The notes under the pieces are model-generated. The model was not told where the DNA came from. It did no database searches and was given only the letters and a program-made list of their open reading frames with translations. Positions 1 to 7,985 of a stretch of 64,000 nucleotides of DNA are shown one piece after another. The first letter of the stretch is position 1, and every line of letters begins with the position of its first letter. Location: contig CACLMT010000007.1 in assembly GCA_902608115.1 (NCBI GenBank), positions 1 to 64,000 on the forward strand. The letters are read 5' to 3'. The stretch is from an uncultured SAR86 cluster bacterium. Lineage in GTDB: Bacteria; Pseudomonadota; Gammaproteobacteria; Magnimaribacterales; D2472. A program made the position numbers and the translations under genes.

Positions 1-802
1 TATCAAAATTTGGTCTAACTTGAAATATCGGTGCAAACGGCATATCACTGTAATCATAACTAGATGTATTTCCGGTGCTTGAAATATAGATTTTTAGAGG
101 AAAATTATGCTTTTTACAAACATTAAAAACATTGGTCTTTAATTTTGTGTTCATAAGTCCAATGCTGAGCATATCTTTGTCTGTTGAATCTTTTAAAGCT
201 TCCAACATTTTTGCTTCAATATTTTCAAAAATTAAATCTTCTTCCTTGTCTATATAATTTAAAAAAATATTCTTTTTTGATAACTCATCTTCTCGTTCTC
301 TTAGGGGGCTATGATTTCCAATATTGGCAATATGGAACAATCTGTCAACATCGAAAAATTCTTTATTTATTTCAAAGACATCACCTGCTGTTGAATTTTT
401 TTTGTCAATCCCTGTGCCAAGATCAATATTATTTGGCAGAAGCTCAATACTACTCTTAGCATTGGAAGTATCATAGAAAAGCAATCTTGTTTCTGACTCA
501 ACTGTTTTTATGTACGCATCTTTCTTCTTACGAATACCACAAAAGACACTTGGCCCTTTCGCAAAGAGGAGGCTTGGAGAGCTTGCTAGCTTTTTACCAT
601 ATGCATCCTTGTCATGATCGTAAGGAACTGGCACATCTAACAAATCGATGAATATATTCTTTCCAGCTATACCCCCATTGCTATTAATATCTTCTTCGAT
701 ATTTTTAATTACATATTTATAAAAAATTTTTAATTTATTTCGTGTTGTTGTTGATGCAATGTCATCAAAACGATACCAAGTTAAAAAACCAATTTTTTCC
801 AT
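1..802 (-). CDS. Hypothetical protein, periplasmic-binding-like N-terminal region; 3' end beyond window
   Basis: The reverse strand is open from an ATG at 802 to the window edge (267 codons, no stop), so the gene is cut by the boundary. The N-terminus begins MEKIGFLTWYRFDD and then reads NSNGGIAGKNIFIDLLDV. A 'GGI.GK.I.L' block after an N-terminal strand is typical of type 1 periplasmic-binding (Leu/Ile/Val-binding-like) domains. There is no signal peptide or membrane segment at the start, which is unusual for a transport receptor and would fit a cytoplasmic sensor domain. Similarity is judged by eye only and the C-terminal domain is unseen. That it is a real coding region is fairly certain; the fold assignment is weak. 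Confidence 0.6.
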   Translation of the reverse strand, partial: MEKIGFLTWYRFDDIASTTTRNKLKIFYKYVIKNIEEDINSNGGIAGKNIFIDLLDVPVPYDHDKDAYGKKLASSPSLLFAKGPSVFCGIRKKKDAYIKTVESETRLLFYDTSNAKSSIELLPNNIDLGTGIDKKNSTAGDVFEINKEFFDVDRLFHIANIGNHSPLREREDELSKKNIFLNYIDKEEDLIFENIEAKMLEALKDSTDKDMLSIGLMNTKLKTNVFNVCKKHNFPLKIYISSTGNTSSYDYSDMPFAPIFQVRPNFD

Positions 803-861
803 ATGCTAGATTAGAAGTAGTAGCTCTATAAGTTAAAGAAAGAATGAAAGAAAATATCTTT

Positions 862-1113
862 TTAAGACCAATTGATGCTCCATCTATCAGCACCCATTGT
901 GTAGCCGCTAGTATTTTTATTTATTTTAAAATAATGAGTCACATTCATATTATTGGATTTTGAGTACTTTATCTTCCAAGTGCTGCCTAGACCCACTTGT
1001 TCCATGCCTTTAATTACATAACCAGGCGGGGGTATGACAGTTGGTTTGTTATATACATTTTGATAGGTTTTTAGCCCAACTGCACCAAGCAATAAGTTTT
1101 TAAATATACCCAT
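862..1113 (-). CDS. Hypothetical small protein (83 aa)
   Basis: The protein begins MGIFKNLLLGAVGLKTYQNVY and ends WSINWS. The first 15 residues are mildly hydrophobic, but there is no convincing signal peptide or lipobox. The middle has a proline-rich PTVIPPPGYVIKG stretch, and the second half has the alternating polar/aromatic pattern of a small beta protein. It lies on the same strand as its neighbours, 49 bases downstream of the repeat protein at 1163-1414 in transcription order. I do not recognise a family. Amino-acid composition and strand context support a real gene more than a chance frame. Confidence 0.5.
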   Translation of the reverse strand: MGIFKNLLLGAVGLKTYQNVYNKPTVIPPPGYVIKGMEQVGLGSTWKIKYSKSNNMNVTHYFKINKNTSGYTMGADRWSINWS

Positions 1114-1162
1114 TTTTTAGATGCCTCAACCTACCATTGGATCAGGTTTTTAATTCTATTAA

Positions 1163-1414
1163 TTAAAATTTTCCCTTAGCCTTATATTCCTGTGTTACCT
1201 CACATACTTTGAGATCTGCTTTGTACTCTTTATCTGTCCACCAAATTTTTTTATCTGCCTTATATTCTTGCTTGACATAACACCATTTACAATCATCTTT
1301 GGCTTTATACTCTTTATCAGTCACCCAATATTTCATAGCTGCTTTATGGTCTTTAACCTCGCAAACTTTTACATCAGCTTTATACTCCTTATCTGTTACA
1401 TATATTTTTGCCAT
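1163..1414 (-). CDS. Repeat protein of the 7(1) septoil-knot (DUF6150-like) type
   Basis: This 83-residue protein is built almost entirely from short repeats: variants of VTDKEYKAD and QEYKAK recur about seven times, each followed by a hydrophobic strand such as VKVCEV or KKIWWTD. It starts MAKIYVTDKEYKAD. Short proteins of about 80-90 residues with repeating '.IY.VD.EY.AD.KVY.V' units are the 7(1) septoil-knot family (DUF6150), whose chain is deeply knotted. The match is by repeat pattern and length, from memory. The biological role of the family is not established. Several cysteines replace the usual hydrophobic strand residues. The neighbours do not suggest a function. Confidence 0.65.
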   Translation of the reverse strand: MAKIYVTDKEYKADVKVCEVKDHKAAMKYWVTDKEYKAKDDCKWCYVKQEYKADKKIWWTDKEYKADLKVCEVTQEYKAKGKF

Positions 1415-1542
1415 TATTCTCCTTGATTATAATTTACTTATTTATAGATTACCTTTATTTATAATACTTTTGCAAGTGATCAAAATCTAGAAATGGATCT
1501 ATCAAGTATAAGCATGGATGATTTTCTTAATAAGATTAATAT

Positions 1543-2106
1543 CTAATCAATAAACTTCTCCATTCGAATCATTGGAACAGTTTTACCAGTTTCAGTTTTA
1601 TATAAAATATCTTCTATGGGTTTATAACCTTGGGTTTCATATAAAAGTTTTCCAGATTGTGTAGCCATTAGTTCGCATTTTTTAAATCCTAGTTTTTTGG
1701 CTGCATTTTCACCTAAATGAATCACTAGCGATCCTATGCCTTGTCTTGTCCAATCTGGGTGGGTGTACATGGCACGTATCCGGGCAGAATCTTTTGCGGG
1801 GTCAAGAAAATTATCATCTCTGTTAGGGGTGTGATTGCCTCCAAATAGAGTTTCTCTGTTACTCCAACCACCACATCCAACAAAGGCATCTTCATTAAAA
1901 ATCATAAAGTAAGTTCCATCCCTAATCAGCTGATCATCTAAGCCCATGCTATCAAAGGATGCCTCTAATTGTTCCGGGGTTAATAAAGGACCAAGCAAAT
2001 CATTGATAGAGAGTTCCATTAATTTTTTGATTTCTGGAATGTCCTCAAGAGTTGCTATTCTATGTTTAAAATTTTTTGATTTATTTAGATTTTTATTCTC
2101 CATCAT
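1543..2106 (-). CDS. GNAT-family N-acetyltransferase
   Basis: The 187-residue protein has the GNAT order: an N-terminal strand and helix (IATLEDIPEIKKLMEL), then VGCGGWSN, then the acetyl-CoA binding block RAMYTHPDWTRQGIGSLVI (the R/Q-x-x-G-x-G/A loop appears as RQGIGS), then a C-terminal Tyr-containing helix LYETQGYKPI. The substrate cannot be told from sequence; small amines, amino acids or antibiotics are all possible for such proteins. It is divergent from the helicase gene at 2160, with about 50 bases between, so promoters for both probably lie in 2107-2159. Confidence in the family is high and in the function low. Confidence 0.85.
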   Translation of the reverse strand: MMENKNLNKSKNFKHRIATLEDIPEIKKLMELSINDLLGPLLTPEQLEASFDSMGLDDQLIRDGTYFMIFNEDAFVGCGGWSNRETLFGGNHTPNRDDNFLDPAKDSARIRAMYTHPDWTRQGIGSLVIHLGENAAKKLGFKKCELMATQSGKLLYETQGYKPIEDILYKTETGKTVPMIRMEKFID

Positions 2107-2159
2107 TTATATGGTAACTGTTAAAATTTTAACTTAAACCTCTATTAGTATTTTTATCA

Positions 2160-3467
2160 ATGACATCATCAAAACTGACTAATTCTGAAAGTTCATTTGA
2201 CCTAGTTTTGGATCAGGTTCTTAGATTGATAGTCGAAGAAGATAGGCAGCAGTTTATTTATATAACTGGAGCCGCTGGAACTGGAAAAACAACCCTAATT
2301 GAAAGAGTTAAAGATGAATGTTCATTAAAAAAAATGGTAGTAGCGCCTACAGGAGTTGCAGCATTGAATATTGGTGGTAGCACAATTAATTCAGCCTTCA
2401 GGATTGGTTTTGATACTTTTCCAGTTATACAAGAATCCAAAGATCCAAGATTTAAAAAATTACTAAAAAACCTTGAACTGTTAGTCATTGACGAAATTTC
2501 AATGGTTCGAGCGCCAATGTTAGATGCTATTTCTGAGACCCTGAAAATACATAGGAATTCTACAAAACCTTTTGGGGGAATTCATTTGCTTGCTTGCGGT
2601 GATTTATTTCAGTTACCCCCTGTTGTAAAGGATCATGAGGAGGGTTCAATTTTTGAAATATACGATTCTATATATTTTTTTAGTGCTCATAGTTTTCAAG
2701 CTATGAATTCACCTATTTATTTTGAATTGAGTAACTCTTTTAGACAAAAAGATGACCATCAGTTTTATGATCTATTAAATGATATTCGTTTAGGAAAAAA
2801 TCTAGAAGAATCTATTAGAACAATTAATGATGTATGTTTTAACCCTGAGTTTGAGACCGAATCATCTTTAATTATTACATCTAGAAAATATAGAGCCGAG
2901 CAAATTAATGAAGAGATGTTAGATCAAATTGAAGGTTCTGTTACTTGCATTAAATCAAAAGAGCAAGGAGAGTTTAATGAGAATGACTTGCCAGCACCTC
3001 GCGAGCTTCGTATTAAAGAAGATGCAAAAGTTATGTTTATAAAAAATGATAGTGAAGGACGGTGGGTTAACGGAACTGTAGGAGTTGTTATTAATTGTTT
3101 GGATAAAAATAAAAAAATCATTAAAGTTAAAGTGGGCTCAGATATCTTTAAAGTTAAAAGAGAAGAATGGAATAAGGTTAGATATGTTTACGATGACTAT
3201 AACGATGAAATGGAAGAAGAGATCGTTTCATCCTTTAAACAATTTCCCTTAAAGCTTGGTTGGGCTGTTACTATCCACAAAGCTCAAGGTTTAACTTTAG
3301 AGAGTTGCTCAGTTGATTTGGGTGAAGGAGCTTTTGCAACAGGCCAAGCTTATGTAGCTTTAAGTAGATGCAAAACCTTAGAGTCTCTAAATCTATATCG
3401 AGAATTAAAAATTAGAGATGCATTGGTTGACCCAGATATTCAGGATTTTCATGAAAAATTCTTTTAA
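2160..3467 (+). CDS. PIF1-like / AAA-type DNA helicase
   Basis: This 435-residue superfamily 1 helicase has Walker A GAAGTGKT (residues 37-44), the Pif1-type block APTGVAALNIGG, Walker B LVIDEISM near residue 110, GDLFQLPPV, and C-terminal motifs TIHKAQGLTLE and YVALSRCKTLESL. These are the signatures of the PIF1/RecD-like helicases, which unwind DNA 5'-3' at forks, gaps or G-quadruplexes. Length is near the minimal core, without accessory domains. The exact bacterial subfamily is uncertain. The gene stands alone, with 43 bases before the next gene. Confidence 0.88.
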   Translation: MTSSKLTNSESSFDLVLDQVLRLIVEEDRQQFIYITGAAGTGKTTLIERVKDECSLKKMVVAPTGVAALNIGGSTINSAFRIGFDTFPVIQESKDPRFKKLLKNLELLVIDEISMVRAPMLDAISETLKIHRNSTKPFGGIHLLACGDLFQLPPVVKDHEEGSIFEIYDSIYFFSAHSFQAMNSPIYFELSNSFRQKDDHQFYDLLNDIRLGKNLEESIRTINDVCFNPEFETESSLIITSRKYRAEQINEEMLDQIEGSVTCIKSKEQGEFNENDLPAPRELRIKEDAKVMFIKNDSEGRWVNGTVGVVINCLDKNKKIIKVKVGSDIFKVKREEWNKVRYVYDDYNDEMEEEIVSSFKQFPLKLGWAVTIHKAQGLTLESCSVDLGEGAFATGQAYVALSRCKTLESLNLYRELKIRDALVDPDIQDFHEKFF

Positions 3468-3510
3468 TTCATCTAATATAAATTTATAAGTCACTTTTAA
3501 AGGTTTTCTA

Positions 3511-4722
3511 TTGAGTCAGGTCATCATTATTGGAGCAGGCCCAGCTGGCGCCTGTTTGAGTTTAATATTTTCTCAACGAGACATACCAGTAACATTAATA
3601 GAAAGAAGGCGTAACTTTGATAGAGAATTTAGAGGCGAAATTCTTATGCCATCAGGCTTTGAGGCTTTAATGCAACTTGGTATTGATAAAAAATTAAATA
3701 AAGTTTCTAACCATTCACCGCGCCAGCTAAAATTTTATTTAAATAAAAAACAGATTTTAGAAATAAATCAAAAAGAGGTACTTGGCGAACAATCTATAAA
3801 AGCAATTTCACAAGTTGATCTTCTTGAAACACTGGTGAAGGAGTGTAAGAGGTACCCTTGTTTTAAATTTTATCGAGGGGCTTCAGTGAAGAGTTTAATT
3901 AAAGAAGATAATAGAGTTAATGGTGTGAATTTTCTCTTAGACGGAGGAGAGAAGAAAGAAATTTATGCAGATTTAGTTATTGGAGCTGACGGCAGAAATT
4001 CAATTGTTCGCAAAGAATGTGATCTAACTGCCTATGAATATAACACCCCAATGGACATTGTATGGTGCAAGCTTCCCAAACCACAAGATTGGCATGGAGT
4101 CAGTGTTTACGGCGGCCAAGGCAATCTTCTTTTTGCCTATCAGTCATGGGATGATCAGCTTCAATTAGCTTGGGTGGTTTTAAAAAGTCAATTTAAAGAT
4201 TTAAGAGATGAAGGGATTGAAGCATGGGTAGAGCTAATGTCTAATCATGTTGACCCAGTTTTTAGTCAACACTTAAGACAAAATACATCTTTTATATCAA
4301 ATCAATTTTTTTTAAATAGCGTTTCAGATTGCGTTGAAGAATGGTCTATTCCTGGTGCTATGGTTATAGGTGATGCAGCTCACACCATGTCTCCGGTTGG
4401 TGGTCAAGGGTTGAATATTGCTATGCGTGATGCGGTTGTTTCAGCCAATTATCTAGTTCCTATTTTTAAAAAAGATCCTTTGAATTTAAAAAAACTTGAT
4501 GAGGCTATAAAACAAATTGAGGCGGATAGAATGAATGAGTTAAAGTCAATCCAATATAAACAATCAATACCTCCAAAAATTATGCTCAATCAATCACTGT
4601 TAGGCGACTGGGCTCTAAGAGTTATGGCTTTGTTAGTTAAGCTGCCTTTTGTTGCAAGAGTTTTAGGAAAAATCAATAATGATTTTCTGTACGGGAAAAC
4701 AAAAATAGAACTCATAGTTTAA
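3511..4722 (+). CDS. FAD-dependent monooxygenase (UbiH/PHBH family)
   Basis: The protein is 403 residues with a TTG start. The N-terminal dinucleotide-binding motif is VIIIGAGPAGACLSLIF followed by TLIERR; the second FAD/NADH motif is VIGADGRNSIVRKE near residue 160; and the GD motif is VIGDAAHTMSPVGGQGLN near residue 290. This is the class A flavoprotein monooxygenase set, which hydroxylates aromatic or quinone-type substrates with NAD(P)H and O2. The C-terminus carries a hydrophobic stretch (WALRVMALLVKLPFVARVLG) that may associate with membrane. Substrate unknown: ubiquinone-biosynthesis-like or catabolic. The alanine symporter follows 11 bases later and may be co-transcribed. Confidence 0.85.
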   Translation: MSQVIIIGAGPAGACLSLIFSQRDIPVTLIERRRNFDREFRGEILMPSGFEALMQLGIDKKLNKVSNHSPRQLKFYLNKKQILEINQKEVLGEQSIKAISQVDLLETLVKECKRYPCFKFYRGASVKSLIKEDNRVNGVNFLLDGGEKKEIYADLVIGADGRNSIVRKECDLTAYEYNTPMDIVWCKLPKPQDWHGVSVYGGQGNLLFAYQSWDDQLQLAWVVLKSQFKDLRDEGIEAWVELMSNHVDPVFSQHLRQNTSFISNQFFLNSVSDCVEEWSIPGAMVIGDAAHTMSPVGGQGLNIAMRDAVVSANYLVPIFKKDPLNLKKLDEAIKQIEADRMNELKSIQYKQSIPPKIMLNQSLLGDWALRVMALLVKLPFVARVLGKINNDFLYGKTKIELIV

Positions 4723-4733
4723 TTTATATAAAT

Positions 4734-6071
4734 ATGGAAAATTTTATTAACGATCTTGCAGTATTTGTTTGGACATGGAATGTTCCTATTTTAGTGGGGT
4801 CGGGAATTTTCTTTTTGATTTACTCAAAACTCACTCCATTTAAATACATTATTCACGCATTTAACTTAATAAGGGGGAAGTACTCCTCTAAAGAAGATAT
4901 TGGTCAAGTCACTCATTTTCAAGCATTAACTACAGCTTTATCAGGAACCATTGGTCTTGGAAATATAGCTGGAGTTGCCATTGCAATTAAATTAGCTGGA
5001 CCAGGTGCTATTTTTTGGATGTGGTTAACGGCAATTGTTGGTATAGCTACTAAATTTTTTACTTGCACGCTATCTGTTATGTATCGTGATGTTGATGAAT
5101 ATGGCAATGTAAATGGAGGGCCAATGTATGTAATAAAAAATGCATTACCAGCATCAATGTTGCCATTGGCATATTTTTTTGCAGCAGCTGGGTTAATTGG
5201 CGCTCTGCCGGGTTTTCAAAGCAACCAATTAGTTCAAATAATTGGTGATTTACCAATGTTTCAATTTGAAAATTTTAATTTAATAGCTGGTGTTGTTTTG
5301 GCAATTATTACTGGAGTTATCATTCTTGGAGGCTTAATTAGAATTGCTAAAGTATCTGAGTGGCTTGTTCCACTTATGAGTGTTTTATACTTTGGTTCAA
5401 CTCTAGTAGCGTTAGTATTAAATTTTGAGGATGTAATTCCAGCCTTTAAAATTATTATTCAAGATGCTTTTACTGGTTCAGCTGTTGCCGGTGGGAGCAT
5501 CATTGCAGTAATTATTATGGGAGTTCGAAGAGGTGCACATAGTAATGAGGCTGGGATAGGAACAGAAACACTTGTTCATGGATCAGCAAAAACTTCTGAT
5601 CCAGTGAAGCAAGGTTTAGTGGCAATGTTAGGACCAATTTTTGATACTTTAATTATGTGCACATCTACAGCACTTCTTATAATTATCTCTGGAGTGTGGT
5701 TAAACTCGGATGCTAATGGAGTTACTTTAACTGCTGAGGCTTTTAGCATGTTGCTTGGTCCTATAGGTTATGCAGTTTTATTCATTTGCGTTATTAGTTT
5801 TGGTGCTAGCACTATTTTTACTTATTCTTATTATGGCTCCGCTTGCTCTAGATTTTTATTTGGTGAAAAAGGGGTTAGAGCATATCAATGGATTATTATT
5901 TTCTTTGTAATTGTGTTTGCAGTCATCCCCATCGAAGCTGCAATTAATATTATTGATATTTCTTTTGCATTAATGGCAATACCTACTTTAATTTCATCGG
6001 TTTGGCTTGCACCAAAGGTTATTGAAAGAGCTAAGGCTTATTTTGCAGCCTTGGAATTAGAATCTTCTTAA
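4734..6071 (+). CDS. Sodium:alanine/glycine symporter (AGCS family)
   Basis: This 445-residue integral membrane protein has about ten hydrophobic segments. Characteristic AGCS blocks are present: FQALTTALSGTIGLGNIAGV (residues about 62-81), GPGAIFWMW, GGPMYVIKNALP, RRGAHSNEAGIGTE and the late SFGASTIFTYSYYGS. The family imports alanine or glycine with Na+ across the inner membrane. Length is usual for the family. It ends six bases before the convergent oxidoreductase gene at 6078; I see no hairpin terminator between them. Substrate choice among small neutral amino acids is not readable. Confidence 0.92.
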   Translation: MENFINDLAVFVWTWNVPILVGSGIFFLIYSKLTPFKYIIHAFNLIRGKYSSKEDIGQVTHFQALTTALSGTIGLGNIAGVAIAIKLAGPGAIFWMWLTAIVGIATKFFTCTLSVMYRDVDEYGNVNGGPMYVIKNALPASMLPLAYFFAAAGLIGALPGFQSNQLVQIIGDLPMFQFENFNLIAGVVLAIITGVIILGGLIRIAKVSEWLVPLMSVLYFGSTLVALVLNFEDVIPAFKIIIQDAFTGSAVAGGSIIAVIIMGVRRGAHSNEAGIGTETLVHGSAKTSDPVKQGLVAMLGPIFDTLIMCTSTALLIIISGVWLNSDANGVTLTAEAFSMLLGPIGYAVLFICVISFGASTIFTYSYYGSACSRFLFGEKGVRAYQWIIIFFVIVFAVIPIEAAINIIDISFALMAIPTLISSVWLAPKVIERAKAYFAALELESS

Positions 6072-6077
6072 GAGAGC

Positions 6078-7670
6078 TTACTTATCTTTTAATATTTCTC
6101 TGGCTGCATTTTTACCTGGTAGTCCAGTTACCCCGCCTCCAGGATGAGTTCCGGAACCACACATATACAGTGATTTTAGAGGTCCTCTATAATTTCCATA
6201 ATTTAATAAGGGTCTAGCAGCCCACATCTGATCAAGCGTCATTTGGCCATGCATGATGTCACCGTCAATTAGCCCAAATTTTTCTTCAAGATCAGTGGGT
6301 GAAAGGATCATCATTCCTAATATAGAGTCTTTAAAATTTGGTGCATGCTTATTTATAGTTTCAATAATAGTATCTGCAGCAGCTAATCTATGATCAGTCC
6401 AGGACTTACCATCAGGTAAAGAGGGAGAGAATTGTTGACAGAATAATGATGCAACATGTTTTCCATCAGGCGCTAAAGTGTCGTCCATTGTTGAGGGTAT
6501 TAGCATTTCAACAATGGGCTTTTTTGACCATCCATGAGATTTAGCATCGATATAGGCTTGGTCCATGTAATCCAAGGTCGGGGCTATCACAATGCCGCTT
6601 TGGTGATGCTCTCCTATTTTCTTTCCCGGAAGGGCAGTAAAATCTGGTAATTCAGATAAGGCAACATTCATTCTAAAAGTTCCAGAACCGCATTTATAAC
6701 CATCCATGCTTCGATTAAATTCAGGCTCTAATTCTTCTTCAGAGATCATTTGTTTATAGAGAAGTTTAGGATTTAAATTTGAAATAATTTTTTTAGCCTT
6801 AATGGTTTCCCCATTTTCTAATTGAATGCCAGTTGCTGTGCCGTTAGATACGATTACTTTATTAACAGCAGAATTGGTATAAATATTTACCCCTAAATTT
6901 ATACAAGCTTGCTGCATAGCTTGGGTTATAGCTCCCATACCTCCAATCGCATGCCCCCATGCACCTTTTTCACCATCAACTTCTCCAAACACATGATGTA
7001 ATAAGACATAAGCTGAGCCTGGTGTGTCAGGACTAGCGTAATTACCAACAATTGAATCAAAACCAAAGGCAGCCTTTATATGTTCATTTTCAAACCATGA
7101 ATCTAGAAATGAGCGGGCACTTTTTGTAAATAAATTATAAACATCTCTATGAACTTGATTTCCTTTTATCGCAATAGGCCAAAGCTGAAGAGCGAATTCA
7201 ATAGCTGCCTTGATTCCTTGTTTTGGATTTGGTGGTGTCTTAACTGATAAATCTCTTAACACATCAGCAACAGCTTCAATGCGATCGTAATATTCAGGTA
7301 ATCTAGCGGCATCTTTAGCAGAAAATTTATTAAATTCTTGTTGAGTTTTCTCTAATCCACCACCTAATTTTAGATAAGATGAATCGTTTATGGGTAAGAA
7401 GTTTGAGATGGGGCGTTTAACAATTCTTAATCCATATTCTTTTAACGACATTTCTTCAATAATTTTTGGATTAAGTAAACTAACTGTGTAACTTGCAACT
7501 GAATTTTTAAATCCTGGATGAAATTCTTCGGTAACTGCAGCCCCGCCTACAATTGCTCTTTTTTCATACACACTTACGTTTAACCCAGCTTTTGCTAAAT
7601 AAAATGCGCAGACAAGTCCATTGTGACCACCACCAATAATTAAAGCATCAATATTTTGTAATGGTTTCAA
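6078..7670 (-). CDS. Phytoene-dehydrogenase-like FAD oxidoreductase
   Basis: This 530-residue flavoprotein begins with a dinucleotide-binding motif (ALIIGGGHNGLVCAFYLAKAG, residues about 9-29), then VYEKRAIVGGAAVTEEFHPG. It ends with the carotenoid-desaturase-type C-terminal block LYMCGSGTHPGGGVTGLPG. The internal Pro/Gly-rich motif GAWGHAIGGMGAITQAM is also typical of the CrtI/PYROXD2-like group. Proteins of this group are often found outside carotenoid clusters and their substrates are usually unknown; no crtB or other carotenoid gene lies nearby, so a carotenoid role is not supported. Convergent with the symporter gene; the region upstream of its start holds the lipoprotein remnant at 7800. 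Confidence 0.87.
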   Translation of the reverse strand: MKPLQNIDALIIGGGHNGLVCAFYLAKAGLNVSVYEKRAIVGGAAVTEEFHPGFKNSVASYTVSLLNPKIIEEMSLKEYGLRIVKRPISNFLPINDSSYLKLGGGLEKTQQEFNKFSAKDAARLPEYYDRIEAVADVLRDLSVKTPPNPKQGIKAAIEFALQLWPIAIKGNQVHRDVYNLFTKSARSFLDSWFENEHIKAAFGFDSIVGNYASPDTPGSAYVLLHHVFGEVDGEKGAWGHAIGGMGAITQAMQQACINLGVNIYTNSAVNKVIVSNGTATGIQLENGETIKAKKIISNLNPKLLYKQMISEEELEPEFNRSMDGYKCGSGTFRMNVALSELPDFTALPGKKIGEHHQSGIVIAPTLDYMDQAYIDAKSHGWSKKPIVEMLIPSTMDDTLAPDGKHVASLFCQQFSPSLPDGKSWTDHRLAAADTIIETINKHAPNFKDSILGMMILSPTDLEEKFGLIDGDIMHGQMTLDQMWAARPLLNYGNYRGPLKSLYMCGSGTHPGGGVTGLPGKNAAREILKDK

Positions 7671-7799
7671 GATATTTTTCTATAAATTAAAATGGAGATT
7701 ATAGATTTAATTTCTTCTAAATGACATGAGGTATGAACTAGTAGGGAAATACAGTACATTAGTCGCAGTATATTCTTATTGATTTAATCGAGGTAAAAA

Positions 7800-7985
7800 A
7801 TAAAAATTAGCTTAAAGACATTTTTAATATTAGCTCCTTTTATTTGTTTAATTTCATGTACTGATATAAGTAATAAAGATGAAGCTACAGTTACTTGGGA
7901 TGCAACAAATTACGCTTTTTATCAAGAAACAGGTTTTAAATCTTTAAAATTTTCTAAATCTTCAAGTTGCTTGAACATGTTTTGA
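7800..7985 (+). pseudogene. Degenerate lipoprotein leader with no canonical start codon
   Basis: A frame running 7800-7985 encodes KISLKTFLILAPFICLISC followed by TDISNKDEATVTWDATN, a textbook lipoprotein signal: basic start, hydrophobic core, lipobox LISC. A good Shine-Dalgarno (GAGGT, 7790-7794) sits five bases upstream, but the codon at the start position is ATA, preceded two codons earlier by an in-frame TAA; no ATG, GTG or TTG is available. After about 40 residues the frame runs into sequence antisense to the end of hflX and stops at 7985. Most likely a gene remnant that lost both start and body; AUA initiation or a single-base error are alternatives. Confidence 0.5.

Noticed and set aside
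1163-1414. Short direct DNA repeats as a CRISPR array
   Set aside because: The repeats are imperfect, about 24-48 bases apart without unique spacers, and match a coding repeat (EYKAD) in one continuous frame.
1493-1546. 17-codon ORF (MDLSSISMDDFLNKINI) between the repeat protein and the acetyltransferase
   Set aside because: No SD, too short to judge, and its end overlaps the acetyltransferase stop; no support beyond an open frame.
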